Shown here: in pieces, positions 1 through 6,733 of the stretch
Layout of the letters: each line of letters begins with the position of its first letter
Numbering within the stretch: position 1 is the stretch's first letter
DNA from: Limimaricola litoreus
GTDB lineage: Bacteria; Pseudomonadota; Alphaproteobacteria; Rhodobacterales; Rhodobacteraceae
Direction: 5' to 3'
DNA: 35,396 nt
Assembly (NCBI RefSeq): GCF_024159025.1
Contig: NZ_JAMYXC010000161.1
Coordinates: 1-35,396 of the forward strand
Translations under genes and position numbers: made by a program
The notes under the pieces: generated by a model
The model's input: the letters and a program-made list of their open reading frames with translations, nothing else
Told to the model about the DNA's origin: nothing
Database searches by the model: none

Positions 1-630
1 CGCGGAGCGCGGCGCGATGCCCGGGTCGGCCCAGACCCGGCCGAGCACGGCCAGCGCGTAGAGCCCGGCCCCGAGCAGCCCCGGCAGCAGCGCGCCGACG
101 AAGAGCGCGCCTATCGAGCTCTGGGTGAGCAGCCCGTAGATCACCAGGAGCACCGAAGGCGGGATCAGGACGCCGAGCGTGCCGCCGGCGGCGACGGTCG
201 CTGTCGACAGGGAGTCGTCGTAGCCGTGCCGACGCATCTCGGGCAGCGCGACCCGGCCGATCGTCGCCACGGTGGCGAGCGAGCTGCCGCAGATCGCCCC
301 GAAGAGCGCGCTGGCTCCGACCGTGGTGACGGCGAGCCCGCCGCGGCGGTGGCCGATGAAGGCGTTGATCGCCGTGAAGAGCGAGCGCGACAGCCCGGCA
401 TGCGAGGCGAAGGCGCCCATCAGCACGAAGAGCGGGATGACGCTGAAGGAATAGGGAAAGATCGACTCGAACGGGCTTGAGCCCAGCACGAAGGCGGTGC
501 TGAACCAGCCCTCGAGCCACCAGTAGCCAAGCAGGCCCACCGCGGCCATCGCGATCGCGACCGGAAGGCCGAGCGCGATCAGCGCCAGCGCCGCAGCGAA
601 GCCGATCAGGCCGAGCCATGCGTCACTCAT
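1..630 (-). CDS. dctM: TRAP transporter large permease subunit DctM (3' end outside window)
   Basis: This is the large, channel-forming subunit of a tripartite ATP-independent periplasmic (TRAP) transporter; with DctP and DctQ it moves an organic acid across the inner membrane using an ion gradient. Only the first 210 codons are present and the gene runs off the left edge; the full family length is about 430 residues. The translation starts MSDAWLGLIGFAAAL and is very hydrophobic, with several membrane segments. It contains the family-typical GAICGSSLATVATIG stretch near residue 110 and a GGTLGVLIPPS stretch near residue 150. The ATG at 630-628 overlaps the dctQ stop by 8 bases, so the two are translationally coupled. 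The substrate is not visible from this subunit. Confidence 0.93.
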   Translation of the reverse strand, partial: MSDAWLGLIGFAAALALIALGLPVAIAMAAVGLLGYWWLEGWFSTAFVLGSSPFESIFPYSFSVIPLFVLMGAFASHAGLSRSLFTAINAFIGHRRGGLAVTTVGASALFGAICGSSLATVATIGRVALPEMRRHGYDDSLSTATVAAGGTLGVLIPPSVLLVIYGLLTQSSIGALFVGALLPGLLGAGLYALAVLGRVWADPGIAPRSA

Positions 631-1108
631 CGGAAGCCTCCCGCAGCGCCGCCACAAGCCACAGCATTACGCCGGGCAGGCACAGCCCGAGGCCCAGCAG
701 CAGCGGGTACCAGTACCAAGCTATGGGAATGCCGAGCTGCTGCGAGCTGTCGCCGAACATGGTCCGCGTCTCGAAGGTCGCGAAGCCCTGCCACAGCATC
801 AGCGCCACCAAAACGAGGGCGACCGCCGCGGCGATGACATGCAGCGCGTGCCGCGCGCGTCGCGGCAGCCGCGATACCAGGAAGTCGACGCCGACATGGG
901 CTGCGGCGAGGAAGGCCTGCGGCATGACCAGCCAGGTCCCGGCCATCACGAAGAGCTGCACGAGGTCGACGACGCCGATGATCGGCAGCCCGACCTGCCG
1001 CCCGAGCACGTCGCCCACGGTCACGAGCGCGGCCGCGGCGTAGGCGGCTACGCCCAGCGCCGCCAGCGCCTTGATCGCCAGCCGGGCGGCCGCGAGTGGT
1101 TTTGGCAT
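623..1108 (-). CDS. dctQ: TRAP transporter small permease subunit DctQ
   Basis: This is the small membrane subunit (161 aa) of the DctPQM transporter. It has four predicted membrane helices (near residues 10-35, 48-65, 87-107 and 132-155), as usual for DctQ. The ATG at 1108 is preceded by a good ribosome site (AAGGAGA about 10 bases upstream), which supports this start. Its stop overlaps the dctM start. It lies 70 bases downstream of dctP, with a strong GC-rich hairpin in between. DctQ is thought to support DctM; I infer no separate function here. Confidence 0.92.
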   Translation of the reverse strand: MPKPLAAARLAIKALAALGVAAYAAAALVTVGDVLGRQVGLPIIGVVDLVQLFVMAGTWLVMPQAFLAAAHVGVDFLVSRLPRRARHALHVIAAAVALVLVALMLWQGFATFETRTMFGDSSQQLGIPIAWYWYPLLLGLGLCLPGVMLWLVAALREASDE

Positions 1109-1136
1109 GAGCCCTGTCTCCTTTCGCCCCGAGACG

Positions 1137-1159
1137 GGCCGGCGCGCGCGGCGCCGGCC
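1137..1159 (-). promoter_or_regulatory. GC-rich hairpin between dctP and dctQ
   Basis: Perfect 9-bp arms (GGCCGGCGC and GCGCCGGCC) enclose a 5-base loop in the short dctP-dctQ gap. No T-run follows on the minus strand, so it is not a classical terminator. A stem here could stabilise the dctP message or partly end transcription, giving more binding protein than permease. That role is inference. Confidence 0.45.
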
Positions 1160-1178
1160 TGGCCCCCCGGTCGTCCGC

Positions 1179-2207
1179 TCAACCGTTCGCGGCCTCGAAC
1201 TCGGCGATCTTTTCCTGCATCATCTCGTAGATCTCGCGGGCGTTCTCGACGCCGGCGGCCTCGACCTCGGCGAGGTAGTCCTCCATCATCGGCCCGAGGG
1301 TCTCGCGCCAGCGCGCCCGCTCCTCGTCCGACAGGGTGGTGATCTCGTGCCCGGCCTCGATCGCGCCCTCGCGGCCCGGCGCATCCCACTTGTCCCACCA
1401 GTCGGCGAATTTCGGGACGAGGTTGTCGCCCGAGTTCTCGTCGATGCAGCTCTGCGCCTCGGGGCTCAGCGCCGCGTAGGACCGCTCGTTCATCACGAAG
1501 AAGAACGACACGGTGTAGACGCCGGCCTCGAGATGGTAGTCCAACACCTCGTTCAGGCCGAAGGAGGCCACTGGGTCCCACGGAAAGACGGTGCCGTCGA
1601 TGACGTCGCGCTGGAGGTTTCCGTAGACCTCGCCCGGCGGCAGGCCCTGCGGCACGGCGCCGAGATATTCCAGCATGCTGGAGATCGCGGGCGAGGGGGT
1701 GCGGATGCGCAGCCCTTCGAGGTCTTCCATGGTCTCGACCTTGGTGCCCTGTGTGTGAACGAGGCCGCCGTTATGGGCGTGCAGCGCCAGCACCTTGAGC
1801 CCCTCGTATTCCTCGGCCAGCGCCTCGGGCAGGAGCGACCACAGCGCGTGGGTGGCGGCACCGGCATCATCGGTCAGGAAGGGCATGTCGATCAGTGAGC
1901 TGCGCGGGAAGCGGCCGCGCGGGATGCCGTGCAGGCCGTGCGCGATATCGACCACCCCGGCCATCACCTGTTCCTGCTGGCGCGCGACGTTGCCGAGCTG
2001 CGTGCCCGCGGGCGAGATCTCGAACTGCACCTCGCCGCCGGTGCATTCGGTGACGGCCTCGGTCCAAGGCACGATGAAGTCTTGGTGGATGCCGTGCACG
2101 CTGGGCAGGAAGTGGCTGACCTTCAGCGTGGTCTCGGCCAGGCCCGCGCTCGGCAGCGCCAGCGCCAGCGCCGTGGCAGCGGTGGTGATCGTCGTTCTGG
2201 TCTTCAT
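1179..2207 (-). CDS. dctP: TRAP transporter substrate-binding protein DctP
   Basis: This is the periplasmic binding protein (342 aa) that captures the substrate and delivers it to DctQM. A Sec signal peptide is visible: basic MKTRTT, a hydrophobic core, and probable cleavage after LPSAGLA before ETTLKVSHF. The LEGLRIRTPSP segment near residue 165 holds the Arg that in DctP proteins contacts the substrate carboxylate, so the ligand is probably an organic acid. The start is supported by GGGAGGT just upstream. The gene begins 41 bases downstream of the P450 stop on the same strand, so the P450 and dctPQM may form one operon, which would link transport to oxidation. The ligand is unknown. Confidence 0.93.
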   Translation of the reverse strand: MKTRTTITTAATALALALPSAGLAETTLKVSHFLPSVHGIHQDFIVPWTEAVTECTGGEVQFEISPAGTQLGNVARQQEQVMAGVVDIAHGLHGIPRGRFPRSSLIDMPFLTDDAGAATHALWSLLPEALAEEYEGLKVLALHAHNGGLVHTQGTKVETMEDLEGLRIRTPSPAISSMLEYLGAVPQGLPPGEVYGNLQRDVIDGTVFPWDPVASFGLNEVLDYHLEAGVYTVSFFFVMNERSYAALSPEAQSCIDENSGDNLVPKFADWWDKWDAPGREGAIEAGHEITTLSDEERARWRETLGPMMEDYLAEVEAAGVENAREIYEMMQEKIAEFEAANG

Positions 2208-2248
2208 TCGGTACCTCCCAGTTACCGTGTTTCGCCCGCCGCCTTCCC

Positions 2249-4573
2249 TCAGAGCGCGAGCCTGATCCGGCTACCGCGCGCGCGCGAGCAGCAGGCCATC
2301 ATCCTGTCGTTGCGGGCCCGTTCGGCCCGGGTCAGCACCATGTCGCGATGGTCGATCTCGCCCTCGAGAACCGGCACCTCGCAGCTGCCGCACAAACCCT
2401 CGCAGCAGTCGCTCGACACGTCGACGCCCTTGGCGCGGATCGCCTCGAGCAGGGTTTCGCCCGCACCTACCTCGACCTCGAGCCCGCTGTCGGCCAGCTC
2501 GGCGGTGAAGGGGCGCTCGATGGCCGGGTCGGGCCCGCCGCCGGCGGCGGCGAAATGCTCGACATGCAGCGTCCCCTCCGGGTGCTCCGCCGTCAGCTCC
2601 TCCAGCGCCGAAAGCAGCCGCGCCGGGCCGCAGGCGTAGATCTGCCCGTCGCGCGGCAGCGCCGTGACGAAATCGGGCAGCCGCATGCGCGCGCCCTCGT
2701 CGGCCGGGTGTAGCGTCAGCGCCGCGCCGTGATCGCGTGCCAGCCGGTCCAGAAAGGCCATGCTGCGGCGCGAGCGCCCGGCATAGTGCAGCCGGTAGCG
2801 CCGGCGCAGGGCCTTCAGCCGGTCGGCCATGGCGAGGATCGGCGTGATGCCGATGCCGCCGGCGATCAGCAGGTAGTCCTCGGCCGCCTCGTCGAGGCGG
2901 AACAGGTTGTGCGGCCCGCGCAGGCGCAGCTCCATGCCGGGGCGGACATGGCCATGGATATGCGCCGATCCGCCGCGCCCCTCCGCCTCGCGCAGCACGG
3001 CCACGCGGTAGCCGCTCTCTCCCGGTGCGCCGCAGAGCGAATACTTGCGCTCGTAATCCCCGACGCAGAGTTCGACATGGGCGCCGGGGCTCCAGCCGGG
3101 CAGGCGCTGGCCCTCGACCGGCGCGAACCCGAGCGACAGCACCTCCTCGGCCTCGCGCGTCACCTCGGTTACCCGCACCCGCCGCGCGATGTCGCGCCGA
3201 TCCGGGGCGCCGACCGCGAACTCGCGATGCGCCGCGCGCAGGTCGGGCTCGGTACGCTCGGGGTTCCGCGCGGGGTCCCACTTCACCCAGAGCTGGTCAG
3301 GCCCCCGGAAGGAGGTGTTCGGCAGGTAGGTTAACTCCTGCTCCTCGAGCCTCAGATGCGGCAGGCGGCGCGTGAACTCCTCGAGGAAGACGCGCATCTC
3401 CATCCGGGCGATGTTCTTGCCCATGCACTGGTGGCTGCCATAGCCGAAGGTCAGGTGGTCGACCGCGTTATCGCGGTAGATGTCGAAGCGGGCCGCCTCC
3501 TCGAAGTGCCGGTCGTCCTGGTTGGCCGAGGCGGTGACCATCAGGAGCTTGGCGCCCTGCGGCAGGCGAACGCCGCCCAGCTCGACCGGCCGCGTCGCCT
3601 CGCGCCGCCAGGCCACCACCGAGCCCGCATAGCGCAGGCATTCCTCGACCGCGTTGGGGATCAGCGACGGGTCGGCGCAGACGTCGTCCCACGCGTCGCG
3701 ATGCGTCAGCAGCGTGCGGAACATGTTGGCCGAGGCATGCGCCGTGGTCTCGTGCGCGGCGACGATGATCGCCATCATCATCGAGTGCAGGTAGCTGTCG
3801 GTGACGACTTCCGGCATCTCGGCGTTGCGCCGGATCGCCTGGTGCATCCAGCCCGGGCCGTCGGGCTCGGCGCGCATTTTCTCCAGCACTTTGCCTGCGT
3901 ATTGCCAGAACCGACCGACCGAATGCGCGACCTCGAGCTGCTGCTCGGGCGTCGGTCGACCCCAGGTGTTGACGGTATGAGCCACGGAAAAGCGCCGCAG
4001 CGTCTCCATGTCGTCCTCCGGGACGCCGAGGAAATCGAGCGCCACGGTCAGCGGCACCTCCCACAGCATCTCCTGCACGAGGTCGGCCCGGCCCTTGTCC
4101 ACGAGCGCATCCATGCGCTCGCGCACCAGCGTGCGGACCCGCTCGCGTCGCGGCAGCAGGTTCTCGGGCAGAAAATGGTCGAGCAGGGCCCGGCGACGCT
4201 CCATATGCGCCGGCTCGTCCTCGTTCACCAACGTGCGGTTCATCGCGTAGCCGTAGGAGGCCAGCGCCTCCTGCGCCTCGCCGCTGACCGGTGTCATCTT
4301 CTCGAGCGCGATGCGCGGCGAGAAGGTGAGGTTGTCGCGGAACACCGCCTTGATGTCGTCGTGGCGGGACACCACCCAGTAGCCGAGCTTTGGGCTGTAG
4401 AAGACCGGTGCGTCGTCTCTGGCCCAACGCAGTGCTTCGGCAGGATCAACTTGGTAGGGGCCCTCGAACGGATCAAAGGCGACGGCGCGGTCAGAGAGGG
4501 GGCGTCCCTTCTCACTACTGAGACCCTCGCTGCCCGGTGCGGCGTGCACGGGGCAACGCCTCTGTTCCGCCAT
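2249..4573 (-). CDS. Self-sufficient cytochrome P450 (CYP116B-like, P450-reductase-ferredoxin fusion)
   Basis: This 774-aa monooxygenase carries its own redox partners. Residues 1 to about 420 are the P450: an I-helix AHETTAHAS near 273, a K-helix ECLRYA, and the heme loop FGYGSHQCMGKN with the Cys ligand near 383. Residues about 455-680 are a phthalate-dioxygenase-reductase-like module with RKYSLCG (flavin, near 509), GGIGITP (NAD(P)H, near 571) and YACGP. The C-terminus (about 690-774) is a plant-type 2Fe-2S ferredoxin with CCEGLCGSC and a later Cys pair. Order and length match class VII (P450RhF/CYP116B) enzymes, which hydroxylate or dealkylate small molecules using NAD(P)H and O2. I chose MAEQRR at 4573 because GAGGGAAG lies just upstream; an upstream in-frame start at 4609 lacks such a site. 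It is divergent from an IclR regulator. The substrate is unknown. Confidence 0.93.
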   Translation of the reverse strand: MAEQRRCPVHAAPGSEGLSSEKGRPLSDRAVAFDPFEGPYQVDPAEALRWARDDAPVFYSPKLGYWVVSRHDDIKAVFRDNLTFSPRIALEKMTPVSGEAQEALASYGYAMNRTLVNEDEPAHMERRRALLDHFLPENLLPRRERVRTLVRERMDALVDKGRADLVQEMLWEVPLTVALDFLGVPEDDMETLRRFSVAHTVNTWGRPTPEQQLEVAHSVGRFWQYAGKVLEKMRAEPDGPGWMHQAIRRNAEMPEVVTDSYLHSMMMAIIVAAHETTAHASANMFRTLLTHRDAWDDVCADPSLIPNAVEECLRYAGSVVAWRREATRPVELGGVRLPQGAKLLMVTASANQDDRHFEEAARFDIYRDNAVDHLTFGYGSHQCMGKNIARMEMRVFLEEFTRRLPHLRLEEQELTYLPNTSFRGPDQLWVKWDPARNPERTEPDLRAAHREFAVGAPDRRDIARRVRVTEVTREAEEVLSLGFAPVEGQRLPGWSPGAHVELCVGDYERKYSLCGAPGESGYRVAVLREAEGRGGSAHIHGHVRPGMELRLRGPHNLFRLDEAAEDYLLIAGGIGITPILAMADRLKALRRRYRLHYAGRSRRSMAFLDRLARDHGAALTLHPADEGARMRLPDFVTALPRDGQIYACGPARLLSALEELTAEHPEGTLHVEHFAAAGGGPDPAIERPFTAELADSGLEVEVGAGETLLEAIRAKGVDVSSDCCEGLCGSCEVPVLEGEIDHRDMVLTRAERARNDRMMACCSRARGSRIRLAL

Positions 4574-4586
4574 GCTTCTTCCCTCA

Positions 4587-4604
4587 CGATATTTACAAAT
4601 AGCG
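4587..4604. promoter_or_regulatory. Imperfect palindrome upstream of the P450: candidate IclR operator
   Basis: The 18-base site CGaTATTTacAAATAgCG has matching outer and inner arms (TATTT/AAATA around AC). It lies 14-31 bases upstream of the P450 ATG in the 104-base gap shared with the divergent iclR. IclR-family regulators bind short palindromes in such gaps. A TTGACT hexamer at 4653-4648 (minus strand) could be a -35 element for the P450, but the matching -10 is poor. Confidence 0.35.
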
Positions 4605-4677
4605 CACATCGTGTTTCGTTAAAAAGGTAGAGCCGGTTGCCGTTTCGAGTCAATCGGCAGCATTCGGGGACAGAGCC

Positions 4678-5367
4678 ATGGCTGCTGGCAGCACGCTGCA
4701 AACGCTGGAGCGGGGCATTGCCGTTCTTCAGGCCGTGGCGGCGAGCGAGACAGGGCTCAGGATCGTCGAGATCGCCGAGCGTCTGGGTGTGCACCGCGCC
4801 ATCGCGTATCGGCTGGTGAACACGCTGGCCGACCAGCACATGCTGCGGCGCTTGCCGGAGGGAAAGATCGTGCTCGGTTCGGCGTCCCTTCTGCTCGGTC
4901 TCAACGCCGAAGGCGCGCTCCGCACTTTGGCACGACCCATCGTTCAGGCGTTGGCTGACCGGACCCAGGCGACGGCCTTTCTCTCCACCGCTGCCGGCGA
5001 GGAGGGTGTGGCCGTGCTGACCTCAACCCCGAAGGACGCTTTTCTCAACATCAACTATCGGGTTGGCAGCCGTCATCCGCTGACGCGGGGAGCTGCCGGG
5101 ATTGCGATACTGGCGGGACGGGAAGCGACAAAAGGGGAGCCGGAGAGTGTGACGAAGGCGCGGGAGCTGGGCTACAGCCTAACCGAAGGCCAGTTGCAGA
5201 AAGGAGCCACCGGGATTGCCAGCCCCGTCCCCATGCCGCGCGAGTTCGCCGTATGGCAGGATCTGTCGATCGGTGTCGTCGGAGTTGGTGGGCTGGATCA
5301 TGATCTGGCGATCAAGGAGGTTTTGGTCGCTGCTCAGGATCTGGCGTGGGCGGCTGCTCGGGCCTGA
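4678..5367 (+). CDS. IclR-family transcriptional regulator
   Basis: This 229-aa regulator has an N-terminal winged helix-turn-helix (residues about 5-65, with IVEIAERLGVHRAIAYRLVNTL as recognition region) and a C-terminal IclR effector domain (about 75-225, including GSRHPLTRGAAGIAILAG). IclR proteins sense aromatic or organic-acid metabolites and usually control neighbouring catabolic genes. It is transcribed away from the P450-dctPQM genes and shares a 104-base intergenic region with them, so these are its probable targets. It is slightly shorter than typical IclR proteins (about 250 aa). The start is the first ATG after a GGGGACAG stretch. Activator or repressor status cannot be told from sequence. 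Confidence 0.9.
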   Translation: MAAGSTLQTLERGIAVLQAVAASETGLRIVEIAERLGVHRAIAYRLVNTLADQHMLRRLPEGKIVLGSASLLLGLNAEGALRTLARPIVQALADRTQATAFLSTAAGEEGVAVLTSTPKDAFLNINYRVGSRHPLTRGAAGIAILAGREATKGEPESVTKARELGYSLTEGQLQKGATGIASPVPMPREFAVWQDLSIGVVGVGGLDHDLAIKEVLVAAQDLAWAAARA

Positions 5368-5783
5368 TCGGTCTGGCACCGCGGGAGGAGTTGGGGGCGC
5401 CTCTGGTCTTGCATTGCAGCCCGGAAGGCCAACGGACAACTCCTGCCTCAATGCATTGCGTTCAACAGCGAGCCTTGAGAGGGGATGCCTGACTGTACCT
5501 TCATATGCAGTGCAGTTTTTAGCTGCGAGGTGTTACATACTGCGACCACCATCCGGCACAGCATGAAACGCTGCACGGCTTCCAGAGCAATCTGCGCGAG
5601 TAAGTCACCGATCGCCGCTTGGGCATCGCCAGACGGCGGCATGAATCGAAACCCGAATGAGCCAGACCCTCTGTTCGACATCAGGCCATCGTGCCCCAAT
5701 TCATCTGACGACGGACAGAAAATACTTCTGTATGGTCGTAAACGGCGTAGGCCTAACCCAGTATGGCGCGGTATTTTCTCCTC

Positions 5784-5795
5784 TATACCGGTATA
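5784..5795. promoter_or_regulatory. Perfect 12-bp palindrome TATACCGGTATA
   Basis: A perfect palindrome immediately before the 20-bp tandem repeats, sharing the ATACC/GGTAT core with them. It could be a protein-binding site belonging to the same cluster. No regulator is identified. Confidence 0.35.
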
Positions 5796-5796
5796 C

Positions 5797-5860
5797 CTGA
5801 TCCAATACCGACAGCCCTGATCCAATACCGACAGCCCTGATCCAATACCGACAGCCCTGA
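5797..5860. repeat. 20-bp tandem repeat, three copies plus a decayed fourth
   Basis: The unit CTGATCCAATACCGACAGCC occurs three times head to tail with exactly 20-base period and no mismatch. A fourth, diverged copy (CTGATCCGACTCCGGCAAGG) follows to about 5876. No spacers separate the units, so it is not a CRISPR array. The regular spacing of about two helical turns and the flanking palindromes resemble iterons or an arrayed operator. Slippage-generated junk is also possible. Confidence 0.8.
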
Positions 5861-5896
5861 TCCGACTCCGGCAAGGTTGATCGTCGGTATACCTCG

Positions 5897-5916
5897 AGTA
5901 TCCTGGATCGGATACT
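5897..5916. promoter_or_regulatory. Inverted repeat AGTATCC-N6-GGATACT
   Basis: Perfect 7-bp arms separated by six bases, about 20 bases after the last decayed tandem-repeat unit and about 145 bases upstream of the ATG at 6062. Its size fits a dimeric regulator site. The arms again contain GTAT/ATAC, like the repeats just upstream. The role is inferred from position only. Confidence 0.35.
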
Positions 5917-6061
5917 TCGCGGCAGCGCATGAGGCCCAGGCCCTCGGATTTGAGGCCTCCGCAGCTGGAATAGCTTCGTTAATAGGGCAGTCCACTTGCT
6001 CTTCGTCGCGCCGCCGCAGCCATTCTGATATCATCATGGGGTGGGCAGGGGAGGGCATCTG

Positions 6062-6397
6062 ATGGGCTACGAGCCACTACTGACTCTCGTCTCAGCCATC
6101 TTCACAGCTGGAGTGCTGGGGTACCTCTGGTACGTCGTACGGGCAGGCGCGCGAAAACGCGGCAATCCGGAGCTCGCGGCGAAAGCTAAGCGTGAAGCGC
6201 CGTATCAGCGCCTGGCGGAGCTCGGATTGGATGAAACGCTGCACCTCCAAAAGAGTCCAGAGAATGCGCGCCGGCTGAAAGCCTCGCTCGCTCAGCTCGA
6301 CGCGGGCACCGGGACAATTCGCAGAAAGCGGGAAGGGTTGCTCAATCTACTGCGAGGCTGGGAGCCACTTTCAGACGATGACGACGACCGCAACTGA
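6062..6397 (+). CDS. Small single-span membrane protein of unknown function
   Basis: A 111-aa protein with one hydrophobic segment near the N-terminus (residues about 6-26), then a positively charged patch RAGARKRGNPE, a helical, charged middle and an acidic tail ending SDDDDDRN. The charge pattern suggests the N-terminus outside and the bulk in the cytoplasm. I do not recognise the family. GGGGAGGG about 6 bases before the ATG at 6062 supports this start over the in-frame ATG at 6041. It converges with a short, probably decayed ORF on the other strand, and both stop codons sit in one hairpin. The repeats and palindromes upstream could be its control region. Confidence 0.6.
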   Translation: MGYEPLLTLVSAIFTAGVLGYLWYVVRAGARKRGNPELAAKAKREAPYQRLAELGLDETLHLQKSPENARRLKASLAQLDAGTGTIRRKREGLLNLLRGWEPLSDDDDDRN

Positions 6398-6413
6398 TCC
6401 GGCAGGTCAGTTG
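6391..6413. terminator. Hairpin shared by two converging reading frames
   Basis: CAACTGA and TCAGTTG (perfect 7-bp arms, 9-base loop) contain the stop codon of the rightward gene at 6395-6397 and the stop of the leftward frame at 6407-6409. A bidirectional terminator placed this way is common between converging genes. There is no clear T-run on either side. Confidence 0.4.
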
Positions 6414-6633
6414 AAGTCCGTCTCCATCAGGAGTTCGACGAGATCCGAGACCGGAACGCTGACCTCATCACGCCGGCCGTCGAAGACGTAGGCCGCGCGC
6501 ATGAGGAAGAGGTTGTCGAGCTCGACCTCGATCCGCTCGATCGAGCTACCGATCTGCTCGGCTATCTTTGGATCGTCCTGGAGGTTCTCTACAGATCAAA
6601 ACGAAGGCGGAGCGCGCCGTGCGTCAGGCGCAT
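6407..6633 (-). pseudogene. Decayed leftward gene of unknown family (two frame-shifted pieces)
   Basis: A leftward open frame from 6595 to 6407 reads like real protein (VENLQDDPKIAEQIGSSIER, then an LFLMRAAYVFDGRRD stretch, ending METDFN). It has no usable start codon and a stop just upstream at 6598-6596. In the next frame a second piece (MRLTHGALRLRFDL, 6633-6592) ends within the same few bases, which suggests one gene broken by a frameshift. The 3' stop lies in a hairpin, as expected of a former gene. I do not recognise the family, and a chance open frame cannot be excluded. Confidence 0.3.
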
Positions 6634-6733
6634 CGTCAGGATCTCGCGTTTACACGAGAATGTTCTTGTATTGACGTATGAAGAAACGCGCGGGTGGAAG
6701 CTGTGCAACGGGCGTTCACCCATTTTCGTGAGG

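Larger units (their letters stand above)
5368..6061. other. Gene-poor stretch between iclR and a small membrane-protein gene
   Basis: About 690 bases contain no ORF that I can support. Overlapping ORFs on both strands have low-complexity or repeat-derived sequence and no recognisable motif. The right half holds a 20-bp tandem repeat and several short palindromes built on GGTAT/ATACC. Base composition is lower in GC than in the flanking genes, so this may be a junction of acquired DNA. Confidence 0.5.

Noticed and set aside
3356-4630. 424-codon rightward ORF opposite the P450
   Set aside because: It is antisense to conserved P450 domains, has composition typical of a high-GC shadow frame (His/Arg/Val-rich) and no motif.
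5797-5876. CRISPR array
   Set aside because: The 20-bp units are directly adjacent with no spacers, and there are no cas genes nearby; the Cas4-like nuclease at 22464 is a different fusion family.
5448-5930. 160-codon leftward ORF in the iclR-downstream gap
   Set aside because: Its N-terminal third is only the translated 20-bp repeat and the rest has no recognisable family; a competing ORF lies on the other strand.
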